From assembly GCA_963783855.1 (NCBI GenBank), contig CAWAPE010000004.1, forward strand, positions 372,001-436,000: a stretch of 64,000 nt of DNA. The letters run 5' to 3'. A program made the position numbers and the translations under genes. This document shows positions 7,741 to 17,371 of the stretch, piece after piece. Numbering within the stretch: position 1 is the stretch's first letter; each line of letters begins with the position of its first letter. Under the pieces are notes generated by a model. It ran no database searches. It was given only the letters and a program-made list of their open reading frames with translations, and was not told the origin of the DNA. The DNA is from JAKAGZ01 sp963783855. Lineage in GTDB: Bacteria; Bacteroidota; Ignavibacteria; Ignavibacteriales; Ignavibacteriaceae.

Positions 7741-10287
7741 CTATCTTCCGCTAAAGAACTGATCTCTCTTTGTTACTTTCAGATCGGAAAGCTGTGGTGC
7801 TTTTACTTTTATTTCGAGCATATATCCTGTGTAAAGGCCAACCGGGTTCCAGGTGAAATTCATTATCCACGCATGAAGATCTCTTGATATTCTAACTTGC
7901 GGGGCTACAAACTCTTTCTGCATAAAATCATAACTTCCAGTAAGAGAAACTTTCCAGTTTTTTGTAAGATTGAAATTAAGATTAGCACTAATGTTAGATG
8001 ATTTATATTTATCCAATGGCGTTGGAGTGGAAACCGAGTAATTGTAATTTAGTGAGATGTCCCACGGAATTGTAAAATCAGCTTCCCGGTTATCGTAAAT
8101 TCCCCTGTTAATAGCATTGCTCTCCTGAACTAGCTCAAATTCTCCTTTTTGTATTGCAGAATCTGATTGCACAACATTTTCCGCAGAACTGGTTCTTTCA
8201 CCTGAGAGGCTGGTAGAAATTGAAAAATTGAAGTTCGTCATTCTTACCAGACCTTTGCCTTGATTAACGAGAAATTTGTTTATCCTTGTTCTTCCCGCAT
8301 AATCATAAAGTGTAAAACTGGAAGAACCTGAAAGATTTAAAACATTTCCGATCTGTGTTCTGTAACCGACATTTATGTCTGAAAACTTCAAACTATCAGC
8401 AGCAAAATTATAACTTATACCGGCATTCAGATTTAATAATTGTATTTTCTTTTCCTGAGAGGTTGTGTCTGTTGGATCAACTTCTGTTTTCATTTCAAAA
8501 ATATTACCCAAGCTGAAAGAAATATTCTGCTGCTCACCTCTGGGAACCCCTCCATAAACCTCACTGGCAAATTTATCATATTTTACTTCGTTTCCGTTTG
8601 CATCTACATAGGTACCATAATATCCCCAGCCGGGTCTCGAAAAATCAGGCTGATAGTTGTATGAAATACCAGGCAACACTGTATGCCTGATTGCAGCAAT
8701 ACCTAGAATGTGCGGAGTAAACATTCCATAAAGTCTTGTATTTGCTGACACACTTAAATTAAAAGTTCTTACAAAATTTATATCATTTACGCGTTCTGTC
8801 GCTATGGAATCTACACCATTGTAACCGGGGCCGGCATTGTAAGTCTTTGTTCTTTTGTTATACCATTTTTCCTGGTAACCCAGGTTGGGTGAAATACTGA
8901 TGTGCCCGAATTTTGGTGAAAGTCCCAGATTTATTGAATGTAAAAATCCCAATTTTGATTCAAGCACTCCATTTGTTTTATTTCTAACGTTCTGGAATTG
9001 CCCGTTATAATTATAACCTATCAGTTCATACCATTTCTGATCACCGCTACTGTATTCATTTTTAAAAGGGTAACTCTGAGACTTGCTAAAAGAGGCGTTC
9101 GGCAGAACTTCATAAATATTACCTGACTGCAAATTCTGAGTCCGGCTGTAACTAACTGACATGCTGTTACCCGATTCTTCCCAGGATTTAAACAAAGTGG
9201 CATTAGAAACTATTGTATTCTGCAGAACCTGGCTAAAATCTATACTTGTTCTCTGAAGGTAATTGGTAGATACAAATTGAAGATTTGCATCGAAACGCAT
9301 TGTGGGAGTAAGATTTTGATGATGCGACCAGAACAAACGCCAGTCCGTTGATTCCGTAGAACCCGGATCAGTTGATTCACCAACTTTGAAAAACTTATAA
9401 CCTGCTTCAAAATTTCCGCTATAATTATATCTTTTCACATACCTGAAACGACTCGACAACGCGAAACTTCCGCGTGTGTAATAATCCGCTGTTAGATTCG
9501 CATCCATGTAATCATTTATTGCCCAGAAATATCCAAAGTGAGAAAGATAATTTCCGAACCGCTTATCATCGCCAATTACAGGTGCAATAATACCTGATCT
9601 CCTCCCTGATTGTATAGGAAAAACAGCAAATGGAAGTGGAACCGGGAATGGAACTCCACCGAAGAAAAGCCATATCCAGCGGGCATCAATTTCCTTGTTC
9701 TGAATCACTTTCATTTTGGGAGAATAAAAATAAAAATGAGGCGGATTGTGATCGCAGGTTGTGTAAATCCCATCTTTAATAAAATAAGTATCGGGACTTA
9801 CTTTTTTAATTTTCTCGCCTTTATAATAAGTTCCGTCTGTCTCCGTACCAGCCTGTGTAATGTAACCCTGAGTTGTTTTAAAATTATATTTTATCCTTTC
9901 CCCCGAATAAATTTCTGCTCCCTCTTTTAATACCGGCAAACCTGCTTTAGATGTGTCGGAATATGCCCCGGTTGCTTCTACGGTATTATCATTAAAGTTT
10001 ACTGAAATTTTATGACTCTTAAGATCTGTGTCTTTGAATTCAATATGGCTTGTGCCGTACAGGTCCATTTTCTTTTTATTTACAAAAAAGATGAGAGAGT
10101 CGGATGAACTAGCATAAATAATTGTATCAATGCCTGTTGAGTTGTCTTTAAGCGAATCAGGTGCTGTCCTGAGTGAATCTGGAAATGTTTTTAGGCTGTC
10201 AGATTTGGCAGAGGGAGGCGCTAACTCCTGGGCCGGAGCGTAACTGAATGCGAGGACTATAATTACAGCGGAGAGAAAAAATTTCAT
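7741..10287 (-). CDS. lptD: Putative LPS-assembly protein LptD (OstA-like)
   Basis: An 848-aa outer-membrane protein with a signal peptide (1-19, cut near APAQ). After a Ser/Asp-rich spacer (about 22-55), residues 60-210 form an OstA/LptA-like beta-jellyroll (VNKKKMDLYGTSHIEFKD, NTVEATGAY, GERIKYNFKT, KMKVIQNKEIDARW). Residues 215-848 are the large beta-barrel, with many aromatic-flanked strands. This matches the Bacteroidota-type LptD that inserts lipopolysaccharide in the outer leaflet. No conserved disulfide cysteines like those of E. coli LptD are evident, which is usual for this clade. No lptE candidate is adjacent. It appears to be transcribed with the BtuF-like gene downstream. Confidence 0.85.
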   Translation of the reverse strand: MKFFLSAVIIVLAFSYAPAQELAPPSAKSDSLKTFPDSLRTAPDSLKDNSTGIDTIIYASSSDSLIFFVNKKKMDLYGTSHIEFKDTDLKSHKISVNFNDNTVEATGAYSDTSKAGLPVLKEGAEIYSGERIKYNFKTTQGYITQAGTETDGTYYKGEKIKKVSPDTYFIKDGIYTTCDHNPPHFYFYSPKMKVIQNKEIDARWIWLFFGGVPFPVPLPFAVFPIQSGRRSGIIAPVIGDDKRFGNYLSHFGYFWAINDYMDANLTADYYTRGSFALSSRFRYVKRYNYSGNFEAGYKFFKVGESTDPGSTESTDWRLFWSHHQNLTPTMRFDANLQFVSTNYLQRTSIDFSQVLQNTIVSNATLFKSWEESGNSMSVSYSRTQNLQSGNIYEVLPNASFSKSQSYPFKNEYSSGDQKWYELIGYNYNGQFQNVRNKTNGVLESKLGFLHSINLGLSPKFGHISISPNLGYQEKWYNKRTKTYNAGPGYNGVDSIATERVNDINFVRTFNLSVSANTRLYGMFTPHILGIAAIRHTVLPGISYNYQPDFSRPGWGYYGTYVDANGNEVKYDKFASEVYGGVPRGEQQNISFSLGNIFEMKTEVDPTDTTSQEKKIQLLNLNAGISYNFAADSLKFSDINVGYRTQIGNVLNLSGSSSFTLYDYAGRTRINKFLVNQGKGLVRMTNFNFSISTSLSGERTSSAENVVQSDSAIQKGEFELVQESNAINRGIYDNREADFTIPWDISLNYNYSVSTPTPLDKYKSSNISANLNFNLTKNWKVSLTGSYDFMQKEFVAPQVRISRDLHAWIMNFTWNPVGLYTGYMLEIKVKAPQLSDLKVTKRDQFFSGR

Positions 10288-10478
10288 ATTGGAAAGATAA
10301 TGATATCTGGCAGATTTCGGTAATGTAAATTATATGAATAAGACGAAAATTTCGAGAAAACTGTTACAAGTGTTACTTTCTTCAAGGTAAAATTGAGATG
10401 TTACATAGACTGATTGTATTCGAAACTTTCAAAAGGAAAGTTATAGAGACACTGTTTAATTGTAACAATTTTATGGGT

Positions 10479-11186
10479 TCAATGATAATTAAAAATTTTG
10501 TCAAGTTCTTCTTTACTTTTTTTTGTAACCCTAGAAATATCGTTATCAACTTTTTTTAGTTCTGTTAGAAAAAGTCCATTAAATTTATCAGAATATCTTC
10601 TTTTTATTATTAAATTATAAAATCTTTGTGAAAATGTTCGATCTTCATTTTGTAAAACCCGTGCTTTTGCAATTAATTCTCGAGTAAGATTCTGTAAATG
10701 ATTATTAAAGTTACTGATATCAGACAACTTATTGAATATATTGTCTTGTCCTACTCTATAAGTTTCATCATTTATAATATTATTTATTCTTGAATTTTTC
10801 AGCATATCTAATAATGCAAAAGTAGATTCTAAATCTTGGTTAAACCTTCTAATTTTGGTCTTATATGAAAAAAGTTCATTATAATAATCAATATTAACCA
10901 AATCGCTTAACAATTGGTCATCAATAAAAATTGGACTTATTCTATTACCAGAAAAGAGCGGAACATTTTGAGCTTTTGCTTCTTTATTTTGTTTACGTAA
11001 CATTTCATAATGATAACCATTTCCGTTTAAGATATCATAATTTTCATTTAATGCCCTATCCAATTTTACCAATGCAGATAAATGAGTGTATTTTCTTTGT
11101 ACTACTCGATTAATAAATTCACCCATCCTAAAAAAAAGAAATGCACTAAAAGCCCCTAGAAAAGCTGAGATGAATATTTCTGACAT
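10479..11186 (-). CDS. Membrane-anchored coiled-coil protein, unknown, AT-rich
   Basis: A 235-aa protein beginning with one hydrophobic segment (FISAFLGAFSAFLFF, about 5-20) and continuing as a long helical, Asn/Lys/Asp-rich domain that probably forms coiled coils (40-70 and 120-190). No known family is recognised. Base composition is visibly more AT-rich than the neighbours and codons favour A/T endings, which suggests recent acquisition. It sits alone between lptD and the ROK-kinase operon with 100-190 bp spacers on both sides. Single-TM helical proteins like this occur among accessory or phage-interaction genes, but nothing here proves such a role. Confidence 0.65.
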   Translation of the reverse strand: MSEIFISAFLGAFSAFLFFRMGEFINRVVQRKYTHLSALVKLDRALNENYDILNGNGYHYEMLRKQNKEAKAQNVPLFSGNRISPIFIDDQLLSDLVNIDYYNELFSYKTKIRRFNQDLESTFALLDMLKNSRINNIINDETYRVGQDNIFNKLSDISNFNNHLQNLTRELIAKARVLQNEDRTFSQRFYNLIIKRRYSDKFNGLFLTELKKVDNDISRVTKKSKEELDKIFNYH

Positions 11187-11285
11187 GTTATAACACCATA
11201 TTATGTCATTTGTTAAATTATATAATAATATTTTAAATTTATTGTAATTGAGACTAAATCTGAGATATATTCAAGAAATAGATCA

Positions 11286-12248
11286 TTAATTTTTATAAAA
11301 CACGAGGGCTGATGCGCCTTTTATTCCTGCATCGTTTTTTAGTTTTGCAGGAAGCACTTTAATTCTTTTCTTAAGGGGTATTAAAACTCGTTCAACAGTT
11401 TTGTCACGCGCCGCATTAAAAAGCGGAGTACCAAAACCAGCTACTCCTCCGCCAACCACGAAAGTGCTGATATCAAGTATATTTGCCCAGGAAGCAAAAG
11501 CGCAGCCCAGGTATTCACCTGTCTGCTTAATTATTTCCTTTGCATATTTGTCGCCTGCCTGTGCGGCTTCATCTATTATACGCGGACTCAGATTGTCTAT
11601 GTTGTTATTAACAAAATCCCATATTTTTGAGTCAGGTTTTCTTTTTATCTCACTCTGAATTCGTTTGACAAGATAGTGATTACCTACATATGCCTCTATG
11701 CAACCGTAAGATCCACATTTACATTCAGGTCCATAAATATCTATCACAGAATGTCCAATTTCACCCGCCGCGCCAAAATCACCGTGATATATGTTCCGGT
11801 CAATTATAATCCCTCCGCCTATTCCGGTTCCGAGTGTGACCATAATAAATGAATTTAATTTTTTGCCGGCACCAAAATGCATTTCACCAATTGCTGCAGC
11901 ATTTGCATCATTATCAAGAAAAACATTCAGTCCAAATTCTTTTTTAATAATGTTTCCGAGCCCCACTCGTTCCCATCCCGGCAGATTAGGTGGATTTGCT
12001 ACAATACCCTTTGACTGGATGACAGTGCCTGCACATCCAATTCCTATTCCGGAAATTTTAAGCTTATTTTTCTGAAGTAGCTCATATATTCCTTTTTTTA
12101 ACTGTGATACAACAACACGAGGCCCGTCATCTCCCATGGTTTTAACCATGGTTTTTTTTACAATTTTGCCGGAGTCTGAAATAATCCCGAGTTTAATATT
12201 AGTCCCGCCAATATCTACGCCGATTGCGTGTTTGTATTGTTTCCTCAT
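11286..12248 (-). CDS. ROK-family sugar kinase (glucokinase-like)
   Basis: A 320-aa cytosolic kinase. The N-terminal phosphate-binding motif DIGGTNIK (12-19) is followed by DNDANAAAIGE and a glycine loop TLGTGIGGGIII. The EIGHSVID helix and the zinc motif C-x-C-G-x-x-G-C-x-E (CKCGSYGCIEAY) define the ROK family. The catalytic Asp is expected in the DND motif. The substrate is glucose or an N-acetylated hexosamine; sequence alone does not decide. It is the last gene of a five-gene operon and overlaps the upstream lipoprotein gene by 4 bp (ATGA). ROK repressors carry an N-terminal HTH; it is absent here, so this is an enzyme. Confidence 0.93.
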   Translation of the reverse strand: MRKQYKHAIGVDIGGTNIKLGIISDSGKIVKKTMVKTMGDDGPRVVVSQLKKGIYELLQKNKLKISGIGIGCAGTVIQSKGIVANPPNLPGWERVGLGNIIKKEFGLNVFLDNDANAAAIGEMHFGAGKKLNSFIMVTLGTGIGGGIIIDRNIYHGDFGAAGEIGHSVIDIYGPECKCGSYGCIEAYVGNHYLVKRIQSEIKRKPDSKIWDFVNNNIDNLSPRIIDEAAQAGDKYAKEIIKQTGEYLGCAFASWANILDISTFVVGGGVAGFGTPLFNAARDKTVERVLIPLKKRIKVLPAKLKNDAGIKGASALVFYKN

Positions 12249-12856
12249 TTTGAGTATTCCAGGCTTACAATTTTAATTTCTTCAGGATATTTAATATTTC
12301 CAAGAGCTGTATGAACTGTGGGCTGAGCAAAAAGGGCTAGTTTTGTTGGATGTGTTCCCTGTCCGGCCAGGTTAAGAGCAAGATTAAGAATAGCCTCATA
12401 TCCTTTATTCTTAAAATATTTGACCAGATCCACAGTTGCACTTAGAGGCATTACCGTAACTTCTCCGGTACCCGGTACAGAAACAGGCGCTCCGATATTA
12501 CCAGTAATAGTTTCTTTATCATCAATAAATAATCGCCACGGAAAGGAATTAATTGTGGCATTTGTTCTGGCATATCCCCCTGTTCCGTCATTAGGATTTT
12601 CAGCATCAACATATAATGTAAATGTCAAAGGTAATGAACCTCTTATAAAACCAGCGGATAGTTTAAGAGCGTCTAGTGAGGAAAAATCATTAATGTTTCT
12701 TTTCCCTTCAAGTGAAACTCCGGCAAGTTGCAGATTGCTTGTATTTCCGATCTTAAATTTAAGGCGGGAAATATTTGTGATTGTATTTAATACACTGCAA
12801 TTAAGGCCGACAATTGCTACAAAGAGAACTAGGACAACTAATATTTTCTTTCTCAT
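12245..12856 (-). CDS. Lipoprotein-like secreted protein, LEA14-like domain
   Basis: A 203-aa protein with a hydrophobic N-terminus (KKILVVLVLFVAIVGLNC) ending in Cys20. GLNC is a non-ideal lipobox because Asn occupies the -1 position, so lipidation is likely but not certain. The body is a beta-rich domain with LTFTLYVDAENPND followed by repeated hydrophobic strands and a PVSVPGTGEVTVMPL segment, like LEA type 2 (LEA14/WHy) domains that occur in bacterial lipoproteins. Spacing is 19 bp to the Gfo/Idh gene upstream and it overlaps the ROK gene. Function unknown; envelope location inferred. Confidence 0.7.
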   Translation of the reverse strand: MRKKILVVLVLFVAIVGLNCSVLNTITNISRLKFKIGNTSNLQLAGVSLEGKRNINDFSSLDALKLSAGFIRGSLPLTFTLYVDAENPNDGTGGYARTNATINSFPWRLFIDDKETITGNIGAPVSVPGTGEVTVMPLSATVDLVKYFKNKGYEAILNLALNLAGQGTHPTKLALFAQPTVHTALGNIKYPEEIKIVSLEYSK

Positions 12857-12875
12857 AATGTATTTTTCCTTTTAC

Positions 12876-13880
12876 TCAGGATATGTTCGTATCATCTGGT
12901 TTTGATTCTTCAATTTTCTTAAGAATAATATCAGCAACTTTTAAAGCTTTTAATCCATCCTCGCCGGAAACTTTTGGCTGCTTATCGTTTAATACCGCAT
13001 CTACAAATAATTCAAGTTCATATTTAAGAGCATTTATTTCTTTCATTTCGGGCTGTTCATAAACTACACGTTTTTTTCTATCGCCAATACCTATTTCTCC
13101 GAATGAAATCATAGAAGAAGCGGGTTTTTCATCAACAGGAATGAGGCGGTAAACTTCGGAGACACCGGAGATAAAATCAATCGAGATGTAATTATCCCGC
13201 TGGAAAAGTCTCATTTTTCTCATTTTTTTCTGCGATATTCTACTCGCTGTAACATTAGCAACAGCCCCGTTTTCAAATTTGATTCTTGCATTAGCAATGT
13301 CAACTGTTTCTGAAACAACTGCAACGCCACTGGCTTCTATATCTTTTACATCACTTTTAACCAGACTTAAAATTATATCAATATCGTGTATCATTAAATC
13401 AAGAACAACGGCAACGTCTGTTCCGCGTGGATTAAATTGCGAAAGCCTGTCAGTTTGAATAAACATCGGCTTTTCGATATATTTCTCAAGAGATACCAGC
13501 GCAGGATTGAATCTTTCAATGTGCCCTACCTGGAGTTTTAATTTTTTATCGGAAGCAATTTTTACTAGTTCTTCAGCCTGTGGAATTGTAGCAGTTATCG
13601 GCTTTTCTATAAATACGTGAATATTTTTTTCAAAACATTTTTTTGCCAGCTCGTAATGTGCGCTGGTAGTTGCAGCAATTGAAACTGCATCTACAGAGTC
13701 CAGTAATTCGTCCAGATTTGTAAATGCTTTTACTCTATATTCATTTGAAGCATTTTTTAATTGCTCCTGATTGCTGTCATAAATTCCTACAAGTTCTGAG
13801 GTTGATATTTGTGAAAGCATTTTAGTATGCAGTTTCCCAAGATGTCCTGTACCAACAACTGCTATTCTTAATTTATCCAT
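12876..13880 (-). CDS. Gfo/Idh/MocA-family NAD(P)-dependent oxidoreductase
   Basis: A 334-aa two-domain dehydrogenase. An N-terminal Rossmann fold opens with AVVGTGHLGKLHTKML (8-23), and the family EKP motif appears in FIEKPITATI (about 92-101). The C-terminal alpha/beta substrate domain includes DLMIHDIDIILSL with the conserved His/Asp pair. Members act on sugars, sugar nucleotides or inositols; homologues in this phylum that start like this are often annotated as UDP-GlcNAc 3-dehydrogenase-like. The substrate here is not decided by sequence. It is 3 bp downstream of the T9SS plug gene and in one operon with a ROK kinase, which fits sugar-nucleotide work for cell-surface glycans (inference). 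Confidence 0.9.
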   Translation of the reverse strand: MDKLRIAVVGTGHLGKLHTKMLSQISTSELVGIYDSNQEQLKNASNEYRVKAFTNLDELLDSVDAVSIAATTSAHYELAKKCFEKNIHVFIEKPITATIPQAEELVKIASDKKLKLQVGHIERFNPALVSLEKYIEKPMFIQTDRLSQFNPRGTDVAVVLDLMIHDIDIILSLVKSDVKDIEASGVAVVSETVDIANARIKFENGAVANVTASRISQKKMRKMRLFQRDNYISIDFISGVSEVYRLIPVDEKPASSMISFGEIGIGDRKKRVVYEQPEMKEINALKYELELFVDAVLNDKQPKVSGEDGLKALKVADIILKKIEESKPDDTNIS

Positions 13881-13883
13881 AAT

Positions 13884-15119
13884 TTATTTGCTCACTATTT
13901 TATTGTAACCAATTATTTTATCGTATCCACCGTAATTCTGATCCGTGTAATAAACAAAGACATTGTATTCATTTGAAGTTTCATAACTGTTACCTTCAAG
14001 AATATACCAATCGGGATTTTCAATAATACCGCGGTTTATCTCCGCCACAACATACTGGTAGTCGTAAATTCCTCTTTTTAGCTGGATGGTTTTTGTAAAT
14101 ACTCCGCTGTTGTAGTCCATTTTATAATCGGGAGAAAGTTTCCAATCATTAAATGCACCTACAAGAAATACTTCGCCATAAACTTTATCCTGTGGCCTGA
14201 TTGAAAAATTCACATTCATGTAATCTGAATTATGACTTTTATAATTGTCTATTATCGAGCCGCCGTTAAGGTCACGCCTGCCCTCTTTAAAAAATCTCGA
14301 ATATTCCAGCCCATCAAACTGTGCCCGTACATTTACCGAATTATATTTATTTATATCTCTCAGGTCCACCTGCCTGTATTCATTCCCCGGACGAATATCC
14401 CGGGCAATGAATCTGAATCCCCTATTACCATCTGAATAAAACTGACGAACATCTGAGTTAAAATTCTTATCAATTATTACAGGGTAATCAATTTTGTGAT
14501 TTTCTATTATATAAACACAATCAACAAATCCGGGAAATAGTTTATCCCCAACCATAAAACTGGTTGTAATATTGAATACTTTGCCCAAATCATTCGGGAA
14601 ATAATTATTACCCTCAAGAACTTCATTCTTTATTGTGTCGCGTACCGCTATTTCATTCTGAATAACATAAAATTTTCCATAACCATAAACCTTTGATGTA
14701 TCCATTGCATCAGTAATAAAAAACATCCAGTTGCCGGAAAAAGGGAATGTAACGTAGCCATTGTTATCCGGGTAGCGTCCATGAAAATGATACATTGCCT
14801 GCTGTATGGTCGTTGGCAAGTTATTCATGCTAAGATTCGGGGCAATATTTTTGCCAAAATTTGTTAAAAATGCATTATTGTACGGTTTCCAGTTTCTGTC
14901 GCAGAACCGGAATACAATGCTTAAATCAGGTTGGTGCCCTGAATCAATATCAAAATCTATTGAAATATATCCTGTACCATTTTCCAAAACTGGAAATGCT
15001 GCTTCATTATTACCAGGATAATATTTGAGGCTCTTAATTTGTATTTCCTGCGAATAACTATTAAATGAAATCAACAGAGAAAATAAAAACAGTGGAATTA
15101 ACTTTTTCAAAAATGACAT
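13884..15119 (-). CDS. T9SS plug-type protein (DUF5103)
   Basis: A 411-aa secreted protein with a signal peptide (about 1-23, cut near SYSQ). Residues 25-150 match the DUF5103 N-terminal pattern (I..L+YYPG, FPVLENGTGYISIDFDID, FRFCDRNWKPYN, NFSG..MFFITDA). A central repeat of that domain includes FRFIARDIRPGNEYRQVDL, and a C-terminal early-set beta-sandwich (GEVFLVGAFNDWKLSPDYKM) resembles AMPK-type carbohydrate-binding folds. DUF5103 proteins plug the periplasmic face of the SprA translocon in type IX secretion. The window also encodes T9SS cargo, which supports this role. It is second in a five-gene operon. Confidence 0.8.
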   Translation of the reverse strand: MSFLKKLIPLFLFSLLISFNSYSQEIQIKSLKYYPGNNEAAFPVLENGTGYISIDFDIDSGHQPDLSIVFRFCDRNWKPYNNAFLTNFGKNIAPNLSMNNLPTTIQQAMYHFHGRYPDNNGYVTFPFSGNWMFFITDAMDTSKVYGYGKFYVIQNEIAVRDTIKNEVLEGNNYFPNDLGKVFNITTSFMVGDKLFPGFVDCVYIIENHKIDYPVIIDKNFNSDVRQFYSDGNRGFRFIARDIRPGNEYRQVDLRDINKYNSVNVRAQFDGLEYSRFFKEGRRDLNGGSIIDNYKSHNSDYMNVNFSIRPQDKVYGEVFLVGAFNDWKLSPDYKMDYNSGVFTKTIQLKRGIYDYQYVVAEINRGIIENPDWYILEGNSYETSNEYNVFVYYTDQNYGGYDKIIGYNKIVSK

Positions 15120-15125
15120 ATATTT

Positions 15126-15845
15126 TTAATTTTGATTGTTGAAAATTTTTAACAATAAGGATTTAAACTCTTCAGAATTATTACATAAATAATATTTTTT
15201 TAAGAATTTATCAGCGACTGTTTGTTCGCCTGAATTATAATAATTGATAAACCCACTTGCAATAAACGCCAGAACTCTACGGGTTGTATTGCAGGTCTTT
15301 CCATCAGAAAGATAATAATCATCAAGTGCCTGCAAAATAAGATTATTTTCATCTGAAAAGACATCGTACACTGAAGCATTTGCAAGAAATACTTCACCAT
15401 CTACAAATTTCCAGCAATTTACAGGTAAAATAAAAATTGTACTGTCTTGATTAAGACTTTCAAACCGGGTATCACCCGTTACATAAACAATTCCGTTAAC
15501 ATCTTCAGAAAATACACCATATGGCTTTATAATTCCTGAATAAATTGAATCTGCCAGGTAAAAAGTATCAATAGTATTATAAATATAAAGGGTATAAAAA
15601 ATTTTTCTGTTTTTTTCCAGATAATCAATTACAACAAGTTCCTTTACTCCATCGCTGTCAAGATCGGTAATAAAATCCTTCGGGTGAAAAAATTTCTTTT
15701 CAAATATTATGTTGTTTTCATTTGAGTAAGTTTTAATGGAATTTCCCTCTATCTTCAGCTTATAAGAGTGGAAATCATAGACATTATTCTGTGGAAACAT
15801 TGGGATCGTGAAAAGAAAGGATAGAATGATAAAGATTTTTTTCAT
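15126..15845 (-). CDS. Secreted protein with VCBS/FG-GAP-like loop, unknown
   Basis: A 239-aa protein with a signal peptide (MKKIFIILSFLFTIPMFPQN, cut near residue 20). DLDSDGVKELVVIDYLE (about 62-78) is a calcium-loop motif typical of VCBS/FG-GAP beta-propeller blades. The rest alternates beta strands and ends in a helical tail with three cysteines (NCWKF, KTCNTTR, YLCNNSEE). It is the first gene of the operon, 6 bp before the T9SS plug gene. No specific function can be assigned. Confidence 0.7.
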   Translation of the reverse strand: MKKIFIILSFLFTIPMFPQNNVYDFHSYKLKIEGNSIKTYSNENNIIFEKKFFHPKDFITDLDSDGVKELVVIDYLEKNRKIFYTLYIYNTIDTFYLADSIYSGIIKPYGVFSEDVNGIVYVTGDTRFESLNQDSTIFILPVNCWKFVDGEVFLANASVYDVFSDENNLILQALDDYYLSDGKTCNTTRRVLAFIASGFINYYNSGEQTVADKFLKKYYLCNNSEEFKSLLLKIFNNQN

Positions 15846-15921
15846 TTTTCAATAATTATAAAATGTACAGGTAAATATAGGGGTTTTAACCAAAAAAGGT
15901 GGGAAGAATTTAAAATAGCAA

Positions 15922-15953
15922 AACCTTCGGGATTAATATTAACCCCGAAGGTT
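15922..15953 (-). terminator. Intrinsic terminator after pntB
   Basis: AACCTTCGGG (15922-15931) pairs perfectly with CCCGAAGGTT (15944-15953) over a 12-nt loop, about 10 bp beyond the pntB stop on the minus strand, followed by a short T-rich tail (TTTTGC, then ATTTT). It ends the transhydrogenase operon and insulates it from the secreted-protein operon. Confidence 0.85.
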
Positions 15954-15962
15954 AAAAAAGAA

Positions 15963-17363
15963 TTACAGATTCTTAATTTCAGATGTCAATTTACCAATTG
16001 CATCTTTTGCATCACCGAAATACATTAAAGTATTATCACCGAAGAAAAGCTCATTATCAATACCGGCATAACCGACATTTAATGATCTTTTATTTACTAT
16101 TACAGTTTTTGCATAATCCACGTTTAGAATAGGCATACCGAAAATAGGACTATTCTGGTCATGTCGTGCTGCAGGATTTACAACATCATTAGCTCCAACT
16201 ACAAAAGCAATATCGGTGTTACTAAAATCATCATTGATATCTTCGAGTGCATAAAGTTTTTCGTAGTCAACCTGCGCTTCAGCAAGAAGAACATTCATAT
16301 GTCCCGGCATTCTACCTGCAACCGGATGAATAGCAAACCTTACTTTCTTCCCTTTTTTCTCAAGGATATTTGTAAGATCTCTTACAGCGTGCTGAGCCTG
16401 GGCAACAGCCATACCGTAACCAGGTACAATAATAATACTTTCGGCAGCATCAAAGATCATTGCTCCTTCTTCAGCATCAACAGATTTAACGGGCTTTTGC
16501 TCGCCACCACCAGTTGAAGTTGCGGGACCTCCACCACCTGCTTCTGCCCAACCGCCCATTACTACGTTCATTAAGGAACGATTCATTCCGCGGCACATAA
16601 TTAAGGTTAATATAATGCCTGAAGCACCAACAAGCGCACCGGCAATAATTAACTCATTATTCTGAAGTACAAATCCTGTAAAAGCAGCTGCTATACCTGA
16701 ATAGGAGTTAAGTAGAGAAACAGCAACCGGCATATCTGCTCCACCTATCGGTAATACAAGGAGAACACCGAGAATAAGTGAAACAACGAGAATTCCGATT
16801 ATGACTAATTCTATTCCCGGGTTAATTACCACAAAAACTCCTGCAGCAACCACACCCAGAATTAACAGCGCGTTCAGTGGATGCTGTAAAGGATATTTTA
16901 CCACTTTACCAGTTACAAGTCCCTGCAGTTTACCAAATGCAATTAATGATCCGGTAAATGTTACACTACCAATCAACAATGAAAGAACGATTGCGACAAG
17001 AGTATTGGCAGGAGTACTGGTTAATAAATGGAATGTGTCTAATTTATAATATTCAGAAAGTGCAACAAGTGTTGATGCACCACCACCAAAACCGTTCAGT
17101 AAGCCAACCATCTGGGGCATTCCTGTCATTTGAACCTTGGTTGCCATTAAAGCCCCTATCAGAGATCCGATAAGTACTCCAATAATAATCCATTCAAACG
17201 TTAAGACATGCTTATCCAGTAAAGTTATCACGATAGCCAATAGCATTCCTATTGATGCATAAAGGTTTCCTTTTCGTGCGGTTTTTGGTGAGCTTAGATT
17301 CTTAATTCCGAATATGAAAAATATAGACGAAATCAGATAGGTCAATTCAATAATTATTTTCAT
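15963..17363 (-). CDS. pntB: NAD(P) transhydrogenase subunit beta
   Basis: A 466-aa membrane protein. Residues 1-265 form about nine transmembrane helices (domain II), with the family helix KVQMTGMPQMVGLLNGFGGGAS at 76-97. Residues 290-466 form the NADP(H)-binding domain III: IIVPGYGMAVAQAQH, FAIHPVAGRMPGHMNVLLAEA, GANDVVNPAA and KRSLNVGYAGIDNELF are all family signatures. The protein couples hydride transfer between NADH and NADP+ to proton entry, supplying NADPH. Length and architecture are normal. It is the third gene of the pnt operon, 8 bp after the small alpha-2 subunit. Confidence 0.97.
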   Translation of the reverse strand: MKIIIELTYLISSIFFIFGIKNLSSPKTARKGNLYASIGMLLAIVITLLDKHVLTFEWIIIGVLIGSLIGALMATKVQMTGMPQMVGLLNGFGGGASTLVALSEYYKLDTFHLLTSTPANTLVAIVLSLLIGSVTFTGSLIAFGKLQGLVTGKVVKYPLQHPLNALLILGVVAAGVFVVINPGIELVIIGILVVSLILGVLLVLPIGGADMPVAVSLLNSYSGIAAAFTGFVLQNNELIIAGALVGASGIILTLIMCRGMNRSLMNVVMGGWAEAGGGGPATSTGGGEQKPVKSVDAEEGAMIFDAAESIIIVPGYGMAVAQAQHAVRDLTNILEKKGKKVRFAIHPVAGRMPGHMNVLLAEAQVDYEKLYALEDINDDFSNTDIAFVVGANDVVNPAARHDQNSPIFGMPILNVDYAKTVIVNKRSLNVGYAGIDNELFFGDNTLMYFGDAKDAIGKLTSEIKNL

Positions 17364-17371
17364 ATTTTAAC

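Noticed and set aside
10424..10442. Terminator from AACTTTC/GAAAGTT after the AT-rich orphan
   Set aside because: Seven-base stem with no T-run on the minus strand; could be chance in AT-rich DNA.
12420..12905. 161-codon open frame on the plus strand opposite the lipoprotein gene
   Set aside because: It is antisense to a conserved, operon-embedded gene, lacks a ribosome site and shows no family features.
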